Assembly (NCBI RefSeq): GCF_001613425.1
Contig: NZ_BDCI01000002.1
Location: 372,001-436,000 of the forward strand
Direction of reading: 5' to 3'
Length of the DNA: 64,000 nt
Source: Nocardia vulneris
GTDB lineage: Bacteria; Actinomycetota; Actinomycetes; Mycobacteriales; Mycobacteriaceae
The notes beneath the pieces are model-generated. The model saw nothing but the letters and a program-made list of their open reading frames with translations, had not been told where the DNA came from and made no database searches. Positions within the stretch are counted from its first letter, which is position 1; the number at the start of each line of letters is the position of its first letter. Positions 29,372 through 37,826 of this stretch are shown here, piece after piece. Made by a program: the position numbers and the translations under genes.

Positions 29372-30860
29372 GATGGGTGGGACGAAAATTCATGCTTTCG
29401 TTGAACCCGGACACCGCCCGTGGCAGCGGAACCGATGCGGCCGAGGTGGTCCGAGTCCGCGAGGCGACCAGGTGGACCGCCGCGGCAACCAGTCCGGAAC
29501 CGATCATGCTGATGTCGATCCCGTCCGCTATCGAAGCGATCGGACCCGTGTACACCGTGGTGTGGACCGCCAGCACGCCGACGATCGCGCCCGCGGCCCA
29601 CGCCACCACCGCGCCGAGCTGCCAGCCGCCGGTGTACCAGTATCGACCGCCGGTGCGCCCCTGCGCGAAGGTTTGCAGATCCACGACGTCATAGCCGTGC
29701 ACGCGCCGGCGCAGCGCGCCGATCACCATGATCACCGCCCACGGCGTGACCACGGCGTTCAGGATCACCGCGACCGCGCTCACCGAATCCACTGCGTCGA
29801 AGACGAAGACGCCGACGTAGAGCAACACGACGACCAGAGCCGCGGTCATCATCGTGGTCTGCACGCGCAGCAATCGCGGGAACACCCCCTCCAGGTCCAG
29901 CCCGCTGCCGTAGATGCACAGCACGCCCTGGCCCAAGCCGCCGAGGATCGAGATCACCACGATCGCGAAGGTGAACCACAGCGGCGCCGCGGCCACCAGA
30001 TCTGTGGTGTAGGAGCCGGTGTTGCTCGTGAGGGTCGACGCGGTGAACGCACCGAACGTCGCCGGAATGATGCCGCCGAAGTACAGGCCGAGCCCGAGCG
30101 CTCCCGCGATCCGGCGGTCGCTGTGCCGTCGATGCGATACCCGGCGGGTGTAGTCGCCGATCGTGGTCGCATACGAGATCGGCCCGGACGCGGAGATCAC
30201 CACGGCCACCACCCAGGTCTGCACGAATCCGCCGAGGGCGTACTCCCCCGCCGCCGCGTCCGCGTCGAAACGGCCCGCGAAGGCGAAGACCCCCGCGAGC
30301 ATCAGCAGCCCGACCACCGGGACGATGATCTTCTGTGCCGCAACGATAGTGGCGTGCCCGAACAGGGCGATCGCGACCATCGCGGCGCCGATCACGCCGT
30401 AGGCGAGCCCGCGCACCCACCCGGCGTCGGGCGTCCCGAGCAACCGGGCGCCGGCCGCGACGAGGGCGTCACCGCTGGTCCACACGGTGATCGCGCCGAA
30501 GACGACGGCCGTCGCCAAAGCCAGCCCGGAACCGATGAAGCGCCCGCGGATGCCGAACTCGGCACTGCTCGCGACGGTCATGTTGGTCCCGGTGCGCGGA
30601 CCGATGAGCGCGGTCGGCAGCACCACGAGGGCACCGATGAGCCCGCCGACGAGCAGCGCGGGCAGCGCCTGCCAGAACGACAGTCCGAGTTGAATCGCCA
30701 CCCAGCCGTAGATCACCGCGGTCCAGGTGAATCCGCTGCCCAGGAATACCGCGGCCACATTCCACGGCGACGAATCCCGGGCCGCCTCCGGAAGATATTC
30801 GACGCCTGCTTGTTCGATCCGGCCGACCCGATCGCTGGTCGGGTCCACATGCTCTTTCAT
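29364..30860 (-). CDS. NCS1-family cation symporter (cytosine/purine/allantoin permease type)
   Basis: 498 residues with about 12 membrane helices. The first helices contain WNVAAVFLGSGFTWTAVIYGW, and the region IGPRTGTNMTVASSAEFGIRG matches the first intracellular stretch of NCS1 nucleobase and allantoin carriers. ASGPISYATTIGDYTRRV is another family hallmark. It lies just upstream of aguBA and shares their palindromic operator, so agmatine or a related guanidino or nucleobase compound is a possible substrate. No Shine-Dalgarno is seen; its promoter places transcription start at about the ATG, so a leaderless mRNA is likely. Confidence 0.88.
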   Translation of the reverse strand: MKEHVDPTSDRVGRIEQAGVEYLPEAARDSSPWNVAAVFLGSGFTWTAVIYGWVAIQLGLSFWQALPALLVGGLIGALVVLPTALIGPRTGTNMTVASSAEFGIRGRFIGSGLALATAVVFGAITVWTSGDALVAAGARLLGTPDAGWVRGLAYGVIGAAMVAIALFGHATIVAAQKIIVPVVGLLMLAGVFAFAGRFDADAAAGEYALGGFVQTWVVAVVISASGPISYATTIGDYTRRVSHRRHSDRRIAGALGLGLYFGGIIPATFGAFTASTLTSNTGSYTTDLVAAAPLWFTFAIVVISILGGLGQGVLCIYGSGLDLEGVFPRLLRVQTTMMTAALVVVLLYVGVFVFDAVDSVSAVAVILNAVVTPWAVIMVIGALRRRVHGYDVVDLQTFAQGRTGGRYWYTGGWQLGAVVAWAAGAIVGVLAVHTTVYTGPIASIADGIDISMIGSGLVAAAVHLVASRTRTTSAASVPLPRAVSGFNESMNFRPTHLD

Positions 30861-30866
30861 GAGGTG

Positions 30867-30895
30867 ACGGTATTCTCAACTGAATATTCAGTCAA
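30867..30895 (-). promoter_or_regulatory. NCS1 gene promoter with ACTGAATATTCAGT palindrome
   Basis: The perfect palindrome at 30879-30892 overlaps a leftward promoter TTGACT (30895-30890), 17 bp, TACCGT (30872-30867). The predicted start is near 30860, the first base of the ATG, consistent with a leaderless message. This is the same box as before aguB and, with two centre changes, before tetR. Confidence 0.7.
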
Positions 30896-30946
30896 TAGTG
30901 TGGCGCTGACTGTCATCGTTCGTTACTCCCTTGTCACACAACGACT

Positions 30947-32578
30947 TCAAGCGAACTCGGCGCGGTGCACCACGGCTCCGGCGACGACCGTCAAAGCGAT
31001 CGGCGCAGCGGCCAATTCATCGGGCGGGACAACCAGCGGATCGAGCGAGAACACCGTCAGATCGGCCGTGCCACCGATCGCCACTCGCCCGGCCGTGCCC
31101 TCCCGTCCCGCCGCGCGCGCGGCATGCGAGGTGTAGCCCTCCAAAGCCATTGCCGCAGTGAGCGATTGCTTCGGAGAAACCGGTTCGACCGCCGAACGTC
31201 CTGCCGGACGGCGCAATTGCGCGTCCGCGAGAATGGCGCGAGCGTCGTAGGGGCCGATCGGCCAGTCCGAGCCCAGCGCGACCGTGGCCCCGGAATCACG
31301 CAGATCGCGGGTGCGAAACCCGCGGCTCGCCCGCTCGTCGCCCAATCGCACCGACCAGTTGTCGGTGTGATCGGCGCGCGTGAAGTGACTGCAGTGCGTC
31401 GGCTGCATGCTCGCGACCACCCCGTATTCCCGGAATTTGGCGACGAGTTCGGTGGGAATGGTTTCGATGTGTTCGATGCGATGCCGCACGCCGGACGACG
31501 GCAGCGCGGCAGCCGCGAGCGTCTCCAGCGCGTACCGGACGCCGGCGTCGCCGATCGCGTGGGTGACGGTCGGCACCCCACGAGCGGCCAAGTAGTGCAC
31601 GGCTTCTCGATACTGTGCCGGGTCCGGCCAGAACGGCACCGTCGATTCGCCATGGCTGTCGGGTTCGTCCAGCCATGCCGTGCCACCGTCGATGGTGCCG
31701 TCGATGACGAACTTCACCCCGTCGACCTGCCACCGGCGGCCGCCGCGGCGCTGCAGGTCGACGATGTGCTCGAGCCCGGCGCGCCCGGTGCCCGGGTGGC
31801 AGCGTGGCGCGAACCGCAACTGGACGGGCAGCGCGAGTTCCTCGGCCAGTCCGGTGATCAATTCCTCGCTGTCGCCGTCGAAGTCCATCACATTCGCGGC
31901 GGTGAGTCCGGTCGCGGCCATCCCCCGCAGCACCTCGGCGACGCGGTCACGGCGCACGCGCATCGGGGCCACCGGGGCGACGTCGAGCACCAGGTCCATC
32001 GCCGCCGGTTCGAGCAGGTGCCCGGTCGGCCGGCCGTCGCTGTCGCAGACGATGCGCGCACCCTGATCGAACTCGCGGTGACCGGTCACACCCGCCGCCC
32101 GCAGCGCGGCAGGGTTCACCAGCGCCGAATGCGCGTCGTTCAGGTCGAGGTACACCGGGATCGTCTCGGCGACGGCCCGGAGCAGCGGCTCGAACGTAAT
32201 CGGCTGGTCCGCAAATACATTCGGGTCCAGCCCCCAGCCGCGAAGCCAGCCGTCGACCGGCGCGACGCCCTCGGCGCGCAGTGCCGCGATCAGCTCGTCG
32301 ACGGTCGACACCGACGACAGGTCGACACCGTTGGTCATATCCGCGCCGACCAGCGGATGGGCGTGGCCGTCCACCAGACCGGGCGTAATGGTCGCGGCGC
32401 CGAGGTCGATGACCTCGGTCCGCGCTCCGCGCCAGTCCCGGATATCGGCCGGGCCGCCGACGCCGATGATGCGGTCGCCCTTCATCGCGACTGCCTGCGC
32501 GTGCGGCCGCGCCGGATCGAGCGTGTGCACCCGTTCGGCGAGCAGGATCAGATCGGCGTAGTCGCCGGTGTTCGTCAT
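30947..32578 (-). CDS. Amidohydrolase family 3 (YtcJ-like) metal-dependent hydrolase
   Basis: 543 residues of the amidohydrolase TIM-barrel superfamily. GLVDGHAHPL near residue 70 is the HxH metal motif, HAIGDAGV and RIEHIE supply later metal ligands, and LGSDWPIGPYD carries the catalytic aspartate. Flanking small beta-sandwich segments at both ends are typical. YtcJ-type enzymes hydrolyse N-acyl or exocyclic amide bonds, but the substrate here is unknown. It is the first minus-strand gene before the NCS1/aguBA set, 86 bp away, and lacks the palindromic box, so a role in polyamine or guanidino-compound breakdown is only suggested by position. Confidence 0.85.
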   Translation of the reverse strand: MTNTGDYADLILLAERVHTLDPARPHAQAVAMKGDRIIGVGGPADIRDWRGARTEVIDLGAATITPGLVDGHAHPLVGADMTNGVDLSSVSTVDELIAALRAEGVAPVDGWLRGWGLDPNVFADQPITFEPLLRAVAETIPVYLDLNDAHSALVNPAALRAAGVTGHREFDQGARIVCDSDGRPTGHLLEPAAMDLVLDVAPVAPMRVRRDRVAEVLRGMAATGLTAANVMDFDGDSEELITGLAEELALPVQLRFAPRCHPGTGRAGLEHIVDLQRRGGRRWQVDGVKFVIDGTIDGGTAWLDEPDSHGESTVPFWPDPAQYREAVHYLAARGVPTVTHAIGDAGVRYALETLAAAALPSSGVRHRIEHIETIPTELVAKFREYGVVASMQPTHCSHFTRADHTDNWSVRLGDERASRGFRTRDLRDSGATVALGSDWPIGPYDARAILADAQLRRPAGRSAVEPVSPKQSLTAAMALEGYTSHAARAAGREGTAGRVAIGGTADLTVFSLDPLVVPPDELAAAPIALTVVAGAVVHRAEFA

Positions 32579-32612
32579 CCGGGTCTCCCCTTCGTCCAGC
32601 CGATGCTACGGG

Positions 32613-34001
32613 TCAGAGCAATGACCATGCGCCGGTGAGGGTTTCGCGCAGGATCTGTTCCATCTCGTCGAACTGGGCCTGCTCGCAGATCAGCGGCGGA
32701 GCCAGCTGGATGACCGGCTCGGCACGATCGTCGGCCCGGCAGTGCAGGCCCGCGTCGAACAGCGACTTCGACACGTAGCCCTTGAGGATGCGGGTCGCTT
32801 CTTCATCAGTGAAGCGCTCCTTGGTATTTCGATCCTTGACCAGCTCCACCGCGTAGAAGTATCCCGCGCCGCGCACCTCGCCGACGATGGGCAGATCGGT
32901 GAGCTTGTCGAGGGTCGACTTGAACCGGGATTCGTTGGCCAGCACATGCTCGTAGATGCCGTCGCGCTCGATGAGGTCGAGGTTGGCGAGGGCGACCGCG
33001 CACGCGACCGGGTGGCCGCCGTAGGTGGAGCCGTGCATGAACGTGGCGCCGTGCCGGAACGGTTCGGCCACCCGATCACTGACCAGCACCGCACCGAGTG
33101 CGGCATACCCGGAGGTGAGCCCCTTGGCGGTGGTGAGGATATCGGGCTGATAGCCGAAACGCTTTGCGCCGAAATCGTATCCGAGGCGGCCGAACGCGCA
33201 GATCACCTCGTCGGAGACGAGCAGCACGTCGTGCCGGTCACAGATCTCCCGGACCCGCTGGAAGTAGCCGGGCGGCGGGACGAAGCAGCCGCCGGTGTTC
33301 TGCACCGGTTCGAGGAAGACCGCGGCGACGGTCTCGGGACCTTCGAACAGGATCGCTTCTTCGATGCGGTCGGCGGCCCAGCGGCCGTAGGCGTCGTAAT
33401 CGTCGGTGTGCTCGGTGGCACGGAAGAAGTTGGTGTTCGGCACCCGCACGGTGCTGGGCACCAGCGGCTCGAAATCCGCTTTCGCGCCGGGGATCCCGGT
33501 GATCGACAGGGCACCCATCGAGGTGCCGTGGTAGGCCATCGACCGACTGATCACCTTGTGCTTGGTCGGCTTGCCGACGAGCTTGAAGTACTGCCGCGCG
33601 AGTTTCCATGCGGTTTCCACGGATTCGCCGCCGCTGACGGTGAAGAACACCCGATTCAGGTCGCCGGGGGCGGCCACGGCCAGGCGCTCGGCCAGCTCGA
33701 GCGCCCTCGGATGCGCGTATCCCCACAGCGGGAAGTAGGCCAGTTCCCGGGTCTGGCGGGCCGCGGCCTCGGCGAGCTCGGCCCTGCCGTGGCCGACCTG
33801 CACCGCGAACAGGCCCGCGAGCCCGTCGAGGTAGCGCTTGCCGGCGGCGTCCCAGATGTAGGCTCCTTCACCGCGCACGATCACCGGCGTCTCGGCATCG
33901 GCGTCCTCGGATTGCTGGGTGAAGTGCATCCAGAGATGGTCACGGACGACGCGGGCCGAGTCGCTGGAGCCCACGGCGGACAGATCGGTGATAGCGGTCA
34001 T
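32613..34001 (-). CDS. Class III aminotransferase, probable putrescine aminotransferase
   Basis: 462 residues, a PLP enzyme of the omega-amino-acid:pyruvate group. VSGGESVETAWKLARQYF binds the cofactor phosphate, LVSDEVICAFGRLG holds the PLP-ring aspartate, and the Schiff-base lysine is in TTAKGLTSGYAALGAV near residue 293. The long N-terminus with HPFTQ-like HFTQQSEDAD and the length match SpuC/YgjG-like diamine:pyruvate aminotransferases. With the adjacent aminobutyraldehyde dehydrogenase this supports putrescine to 4-aminobutyraldehyde. It is followed on the same strand by the YtcJ-like gene 34 bp later and preceded by an AsnC/Lrp gene and a shared regulatory motif. Confidence 0.88.
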   Translation of the reverse strand: MTAITDLSAVGSSDSARVVRDHLWMHFTQQSEDADAETPVIVRGEGAYIWDAAGKRYLDGLAGLFAVQVGHGRAELAEAAARQTRELAYFPLWGYAHPRALELAERLAVAAPGDLNRVFFTVSGGESVETAWKLARQYFKLVGKPTKHKVISRSMAYHGTSMGALSITGIPGAKADFEPLVPSTVRVPNTNFFRATEHTDDYDAYGRWAADRIEEAILFEGPETVAAVFLEPVQNTGGCFVPPPGYFQRVREICDRHDVLLVSDEVICAFGRLGYDFGAKRFGYQPDILTTAKGLTSGYAALGAVLVSDRVAEPFRHGATFMHGSTYGGHPVACAVALANLDLIERDGIYEHVLANESRFKSTLDKLTDLPIVGEVRGAGYFYAVELVKDRNTKERFTDEEATRILKGYVSKSLFDAGLHCRADDRAEPVIQLAPPLICEQAQFDEMEQILRETLTGAWSLL

Positions 34002-34098
34002 GTTTTCGGTTATCCCACATCACACCGTGGCCTGCAACTAGATCCGTTGCGAAATACTCGCCCGCCGATCGATACGGCGAAAAATGCCGATCTGAACT

Positions 34099-34112
34099 AC
34101 GGATTTCGTTGC
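34099..34112. promoter_or_regulatory. Candidate AsnC/Lrp box, copy 1 (aminotransferase promoter)
   Basis: ACGGATTTCGTTGC lies about 100 bp before the aminotransferase start. Its exact reverse complement occurs at 34682-34695, about 90 bp before the asnC-like gene. A degenerate copy (GATCCGTTGCGAAAT, 34041-34055) and an outer inverted repeat GATCCGT/ACGGATC (34041-34047 and 34113-34119) surround it, as expected for multi-site Lrp binding. Confidence 0.5.
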
Positions 34113-34117
34113 ACGGA

Positions 34118-34594
34118 TCAGCGCGTCCCCCACTGATAGGTCTGTTTACGCAGCTTGAGGTAGATCATGATCTCGGCGTGCCGGACACCGGGCAGCGTGC
34201 GCAGCCGATTCGACACCAGGTCGAGCAGCGCCGCGTCGTCGGCACAGACCGCCTCGCACAGCACGTCGTAACGGCCCGCGCATTCGACCACATAGCTGAT
34301 CTCGTCCATCGCGGTGAGCGCGTCGGAGACCGGTTGCAGCGGCCCGTCCACCGTGATCGCGACCATCGCCTGCCGAAACAGTCCCACTTGCAACGGATCC
34401 GAGACCGCGACGATCTGGATGACCCCGGCGTCGGACAGCTTCTGCACCCGCTGCCGCACCGCGGCCTCGGACAGCCCGACGGCCTTGCCGATCGTCGCGT
34501 AGGCGCGCCGCCCGTCCTCCTGCAACTGGGCGATGATCTTCTTCGAGGTGTCATCCAGCACCGGCGCCGTCCGGCTCGATTCTTGGTCGCTCAC
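34118..34594 (-). CDS. AsnC/Lrp-family transcriptional regulator
   Basis: About 158 residues. The N-terminal winged HTH (about 15-65) reads DDTSKKIIAQLQEDGRRAY then IGKAVGLSEAAVRQRVQKL. The C-terminal RAM effector domain (75-150) contains VECAGRYDVLCEAVCADD. Such proteins sense amino acids and control nearby catabolic genes. GTG at 34594 has AGGA eight bases upstream; ATG three codons earlier is possible. It precedes the aminotransferase on the same strand and shares a perfect 14-bp motif with it, implying autoregulation and local control. Confidence 0.9.
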   Translation of the reverse strand: MSDQESSRTAPVLDDTSKKIIAQLQEDGRRAYATIGKAVGLSEAAVRQRVQKLSDAGVIQIVAVSDPLQVGLFRQAMVAITVDGPLQPVSDALTAMDEISYVVECAGRYDVLCEAVCADDAALLDLVSNRLRTLPGVRHAEIMIYLKLRKQTYQWGTR

Positions 34595-34681
34595 GCCCGG
34601 CATCCTGCCCGAACACCGGGAGACCGACAAGCGTCGGACCGTGGTGTCGACGGTCCGATCCGGCACCTGGTTACCCGCTCG

Positions 34682-34695
34682 GCAACGAAATCCGT
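34682..34695. promoter_or_regulatory. Candidate AsnC/Lrp box, copy 2 (asnC promoter)
   Basis: GCAACGAAATCCGT is the exact reverse complement of the motif before the aminotransferase gene. It sits in the 132-bp gap between the pucR-like gene and the asnC-like gene. Confidence 0.5.
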
Positions 34696-34726
34696 CGAAT
34701 TTTCCGCAGGAGCGCCGCGGACACCG

Positions 34727-36250
34727 TCACGAGCGGCGCACCAGGATGGCGAGCAACAGCTCCGCCCGCACCCTGGCGTTGTCGAGGTCGCAGGCCAGCA
34801 GGTCCGCGACGAAGGCGATGCGCTTGCGCAGTGTGTGCCGATGCACGCCGAGCGTCGCCGCGGCCGACTCCCACTGTCCGTTCGCCTCCAGAAAGGTGTG
34901 CAAGGCGTTCAGCAAGTCGGTGCCGTTGCTCCGGTCGTGCTCGACGAGCGGGGTGAGCACGGTGTCGGCCATCGCGTCGAGCACCTGCCTGGTCGCGTCG
35001 AACGCCAGCAGCGAGCGGCCGGTCATCGCGTCGAATTCCACCGGGGCGCTGCCGCGTTCGGCCACCGAGGCGGCCCGCGTCGCGTTGGCCGCCGCCACGC
35101 CGAGATCACGCAGCCGATGTCCGCCGCTCAGCCCGATCCGGGTGAGCTTGCGGGCCGAGCCGAGCTCGAGCACGAGGCGGCGCGCGAACGAGACACCCTC
35201 GGAGCCGGGCAGCACCACCGATACCCGCTGGTCCACCGCAAACAGGAACACCGGGTTCCCGGCCGCGTGCAGCGCCGCCGCCACCACTTCACGAACGTCG
35301 GACGTCGTTGCGGCCGAATCGCATTCGGCGACGAGCACGCGGATCCGGCCGTGCGCGTCGGCGGCAGGCAGCAGCTGCGCCCAGGCGGGAGCGAGATCGG
35401 TTTCCGCGCTCAGCGCCAAGGCGAGCGCCTGGCTGTTGAGCTGCTGCTGCGCCGCCTGCAGCCGAACCGGTTTCGCGAAATCCAAGGCGAGCAAAGAGTT
35501 CGCGTGCCCCAGCAGGATCTGATCCACACCGCTCAGCGGTGCCGGACTGACCACCACCAGTTCGCCGAACGAGCGGCGGTCGACACCGATCCGCTGGTGT
35601 GTGATCGAGGCTCCGGAGGTATCGGTCCGCACGCTGCTGGCCGCGGTGGCCGGGTCGGCGGCGAGGGCGGCCCGGACCGCGCGCAGCAGTGCGTCCGAGG
35701 GCGCCTCCGGATGACATTCGGTCACCGTGCCCGCCGCGTCGACGATCAGCACCGTCGCCGCCAGCGAGCCGGCCAGTTCCCGGACGATCGCCCGCGCGCC
35801 CGATTTGAGCAGCGCCTTGGTCATTCGCGGTTGTGCGCGCGAGGCCCGTAGCAGCGCGTCGTACTGGAGTTCGGCGACGCGCGCGGACACCTTCTTGACC
35901 ACGGCCGCGAACGGCGTCGGCAACGGCACCTCGAGCAGCGGGATACCGATGGCATCGGCGGCGGCGATCAGATCCGCGGGCACTTCGGCGTAGGTGAGGC
36001 CGGTGCCGAAGCCGACCGCCGCCACCCCGCAGTCGTCGAACGCGCGCAGGTAGGCCGCGCGCTCCCGGCTGCTGCGCGGCAACCGCATACCGGTGGTGAG
36101 CACAAGTTCGCCGCGGGAGAGCCAGGGAAAGGGATCTTCCAGTTCGGTGGTGAGCACGAGATCGACCTCGCGGCCGACACCACCGGCGCCGCCCCGGAGC
36201 CGGAGTGCGAGATCCGCTTGGGACAACACCCAGCTAATCGGTACAGCCAT
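34727..36250 (-). CDS. PucR-family transcriptional regulator
   Basis: 507 residues in three parts: an N-terminal PucR ligand domain (about 1-125) with ELVLTTGMRLP; a middle GGDEF-like CdaR region; and a C-terminal HTH_30 (about 440-505) with FLEANGQWESAAATLGVHRHTLRKRI. Members activate purine, amino-acid or GABA catabolism. ATG at 36250 was chosen because it gives the normal MAVPISWVL start; a 47-residue upstream extension is not family-like. It is divergent from the plus-strand aldehyde dehydrogenase/APC/gabT/gabD operon, so it probably controls that operon with GABA or putrescine as signal (inference). Confidence 0.9.
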   Translation of the reverse strand: MAVPISWVLSQADLALRLRGGAGGVGREVDLVLTTELEDPFPWLSRGELVLTTGMRLPRSSRERAAYLRAFDDCGVAAVGFGTGLTYAEVPADLIAAADAIGIPLLEVPLPTPFAAVVKKVSARVAELQYDALLRASRAQPRMTKALLKSGARAIVRELAGSLAATVLIVDAAGTVTECHPEAPSDALLRAVRAALAADPATAASSVRTDTSGASITHQRIGVDRRSFGELVVVSPAPLSGVDQILLGHANSLLALDFAKPVRLQAAQQQLNSQALALALSAETDLAPAWAQLLPAADAHGRIRVLVAECDSAATTSDVREVVAAALHAAGNPVFLFAVDQRVSVVLPGSEGVSFARRLVLELGSARKLTRIGLSGGHRLRDLGVAAANATRAASVAERGSAPVEFDAMTGRSLLAFDATRQVLDAMADTVLTPLVEHDRSNGTDLLNALHTFLEANGQWESAAATLGVHRHTLRKRIAFVADLLACDLDNARVRAELLLAILVRRS

Positions 36251-36315
36251 CGCGTGCAGTGTACAGAACGGCGAAGAGTGGGCGGCTGATTCACCATTTT
36301 GTCGAGAGGCGCGGG

Positions 36316-36335
36316 AGTGTGTCTCAGGGCACACT
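36316..36335. promoter_or_regulatory. Dyad in the divergent pucR-dehydrogenase intergenic region
   Basis: AGTGTG (36316-36321) and CACACT (36330-36335) form a 20-bp dyad with an 8-bp spacer, 50 bp before the dehydrogenase start. It is a plausible PucR site; no second copy was noticed. Confidence 0.35.
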
Positions 36336-36384
36336 GATCCCAGGGCGAACCGAAGGACACGCCCCGAGAGATGGACGGTGAACA

Positions 36385-37815
36385 ATGTCATTGCCGGTAC
36401 TCGAGAACTTTATCGACGGCGAATTCGTGGCTTCCGGCGCCGCCGCGACACTCGATCTGGTGAATCCGGTGGACGAAACGGTGGTGGGCCGGGCGCCGAT
36501 CTCGAACCGCGCCGACGTCGATGCCGCCATGGCCGCGGCCGCCAGGGCCTTCGAATCCTGGGGGAAGACAACGCCGAGCGCGCGCCAGTCCGCGCTGTTG
36601 CAGCTGGCCGACGCCATCGAGGCGCACTCCGACGAACTGGTCGAGGCGCAATGCCGCAACACCGGTCAGCCGAAAGCGGTGATCGCCGCCGAGGAGGTCG
36701 CGGTCAGTGCCGATCAGATCCGGTTCTTCGCGGGCGCGGCCCGAATGCTGGAGGGCCGCTCCGCCGGTGAGTACATGGCGGGCTTCACCTCCTACGTACG
36801 GCGTGAGCCGATCGGCGTGGTCGGGCAGGTGACGCCCTGGAACTACCCGTTCATGATGGCGATCTGGAAGATCGGCCCCGCGCTGGCCGCGGGCAACACG
36901 ATCGTGCTCAAGCCCAGTGACACCACGCCGGAGAGCACGCTGGTGCTGGCGCGTCTGACGAAAGGCATTCTGCCGGACGGGGTTTTCAACGTCGTGCTCG
37001 GCGATGCGAGCACCGGCACCGAACTGGTGGGTCATCCGACTCCCGGGTTGGTGTCGATCACCGGCTCGGTGCGCGCGGGTATCGCGGTGGCCGGGTCGGC
37101 CGCACAGCAGCTCAAGCGCGCGCACCTCGAACTCGGCGGCAAGGCACCCGCCGTGGTCTTCGGCGACGTCGATATCGACAGGGCCGCAACCGGTATCGCC
37201 GAGGCCGCGTTCTTCAACGCGGGCCAGGACTGTACCGCGGCGACGCGCGTGCTCGTGCACGAGTCGATCCATGATCAACTCGTCGACGCGTTGGTCCGGA
37301 AAGCGGAAACGCTGAAACCCGGCCTACCCGAGGATCCGGACACGTTCTATGGTCCGCTCAACAACGCCCGCCACTTCGCCGCGGTACTCGGCAAACTCGC
37401 CGCGCTGCCCGCACACGTCAAGGTGGTCACCGGCGGACATCGACTGGGCGAGAAGGGCTTTTTCGTCGAGCCGACGATCATCACGCAGGTGCGCCAGCAC
37501 GACGACATCGTCCAGGACGAGACCTTCGGCCCGGTGCTGACCGTGCAACCGTTCCGCGACGAAGCGCAGGCCATCGAATACGCCAACGGCGTCCGCTACG
37601 GCTTGGCCGCCAGCGTCTGGACCAAAGATCACGCCACAGTCGAACGCTGCACCCGCGCACTGGATTTCGGCGCGGTCTGGGTGAACTGTCACATCCCGCT
37701 GGTGGCCGAGATGCCGCACGGCGGCTTCAAGTACTCCGGCTACGGCAAGGACCTGTCCGCCTACAGCGTCGAGGAATACACGCGCGTCAAGCACGTGATG
37801 AGCGCACACGACTAG
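36385..37815 (+). CDS. Gamma-aminobutyraldehyde dehydrogenase
   Basis: 476 residues of the NAD(P)-dependent aldehyde dehydrogenase superfamily, PatD/PuuC-like by length and by VTPWNYPFMMAIWKIGPALAAGN. The catalytic cysteine is Cys283 in NAGQDCTAATR, and the general base glutamate is in LELGGKAP. It would oxidise 4-aminobutanal, the product of the putrescine aminotransferase at 32613-34001, to GABA. It is the first gene of a four-gene plus-strand operon, 11 bp before the APC permease. Confidence 0.88.
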   Translation: MSLPVLENFIDGEFVASGAAATLDLVNPVDETVVGRAPISNRADVDAAMAAAARAFESWGKTTPSARQSALLQLADAIEAHSDELVEAQCRNTGQPKAVIAAEEVAVSADQIRFFAGAARMLEGRSAGEYMAGFTSYVRREPIGVVGQVTPWNYPFMMAIWKIGPALAAGNTIVLKPSDTTPESTLVLARLTKGILPDGVFNVVLGDASTGTELVGHPTPGLVSITGSVRAGIAVAGSAAQQLKRAHLELGGKAPAVVFGDVDIDRAATGIAEAAFFNAGQDCTAATRVLVHESIHDQLVDALVRKAETLKPGLPEDPDTFYGPLNNARHFAAVLGKLAALPAHVKVVTGGHRLGEKGFFVEPTIITQVRQHDDIVQDETFGPVLTVQPFRDEAQAIEYANGVRYGLAASVWTKDHATVERCTRALDFGAVWVNCHIPLVAEMPHGGFKYSGYGKDLSAYSVEEYTRVKHVMSAHD

Positions 37816-37826
37816 GCGGCAGGTAG

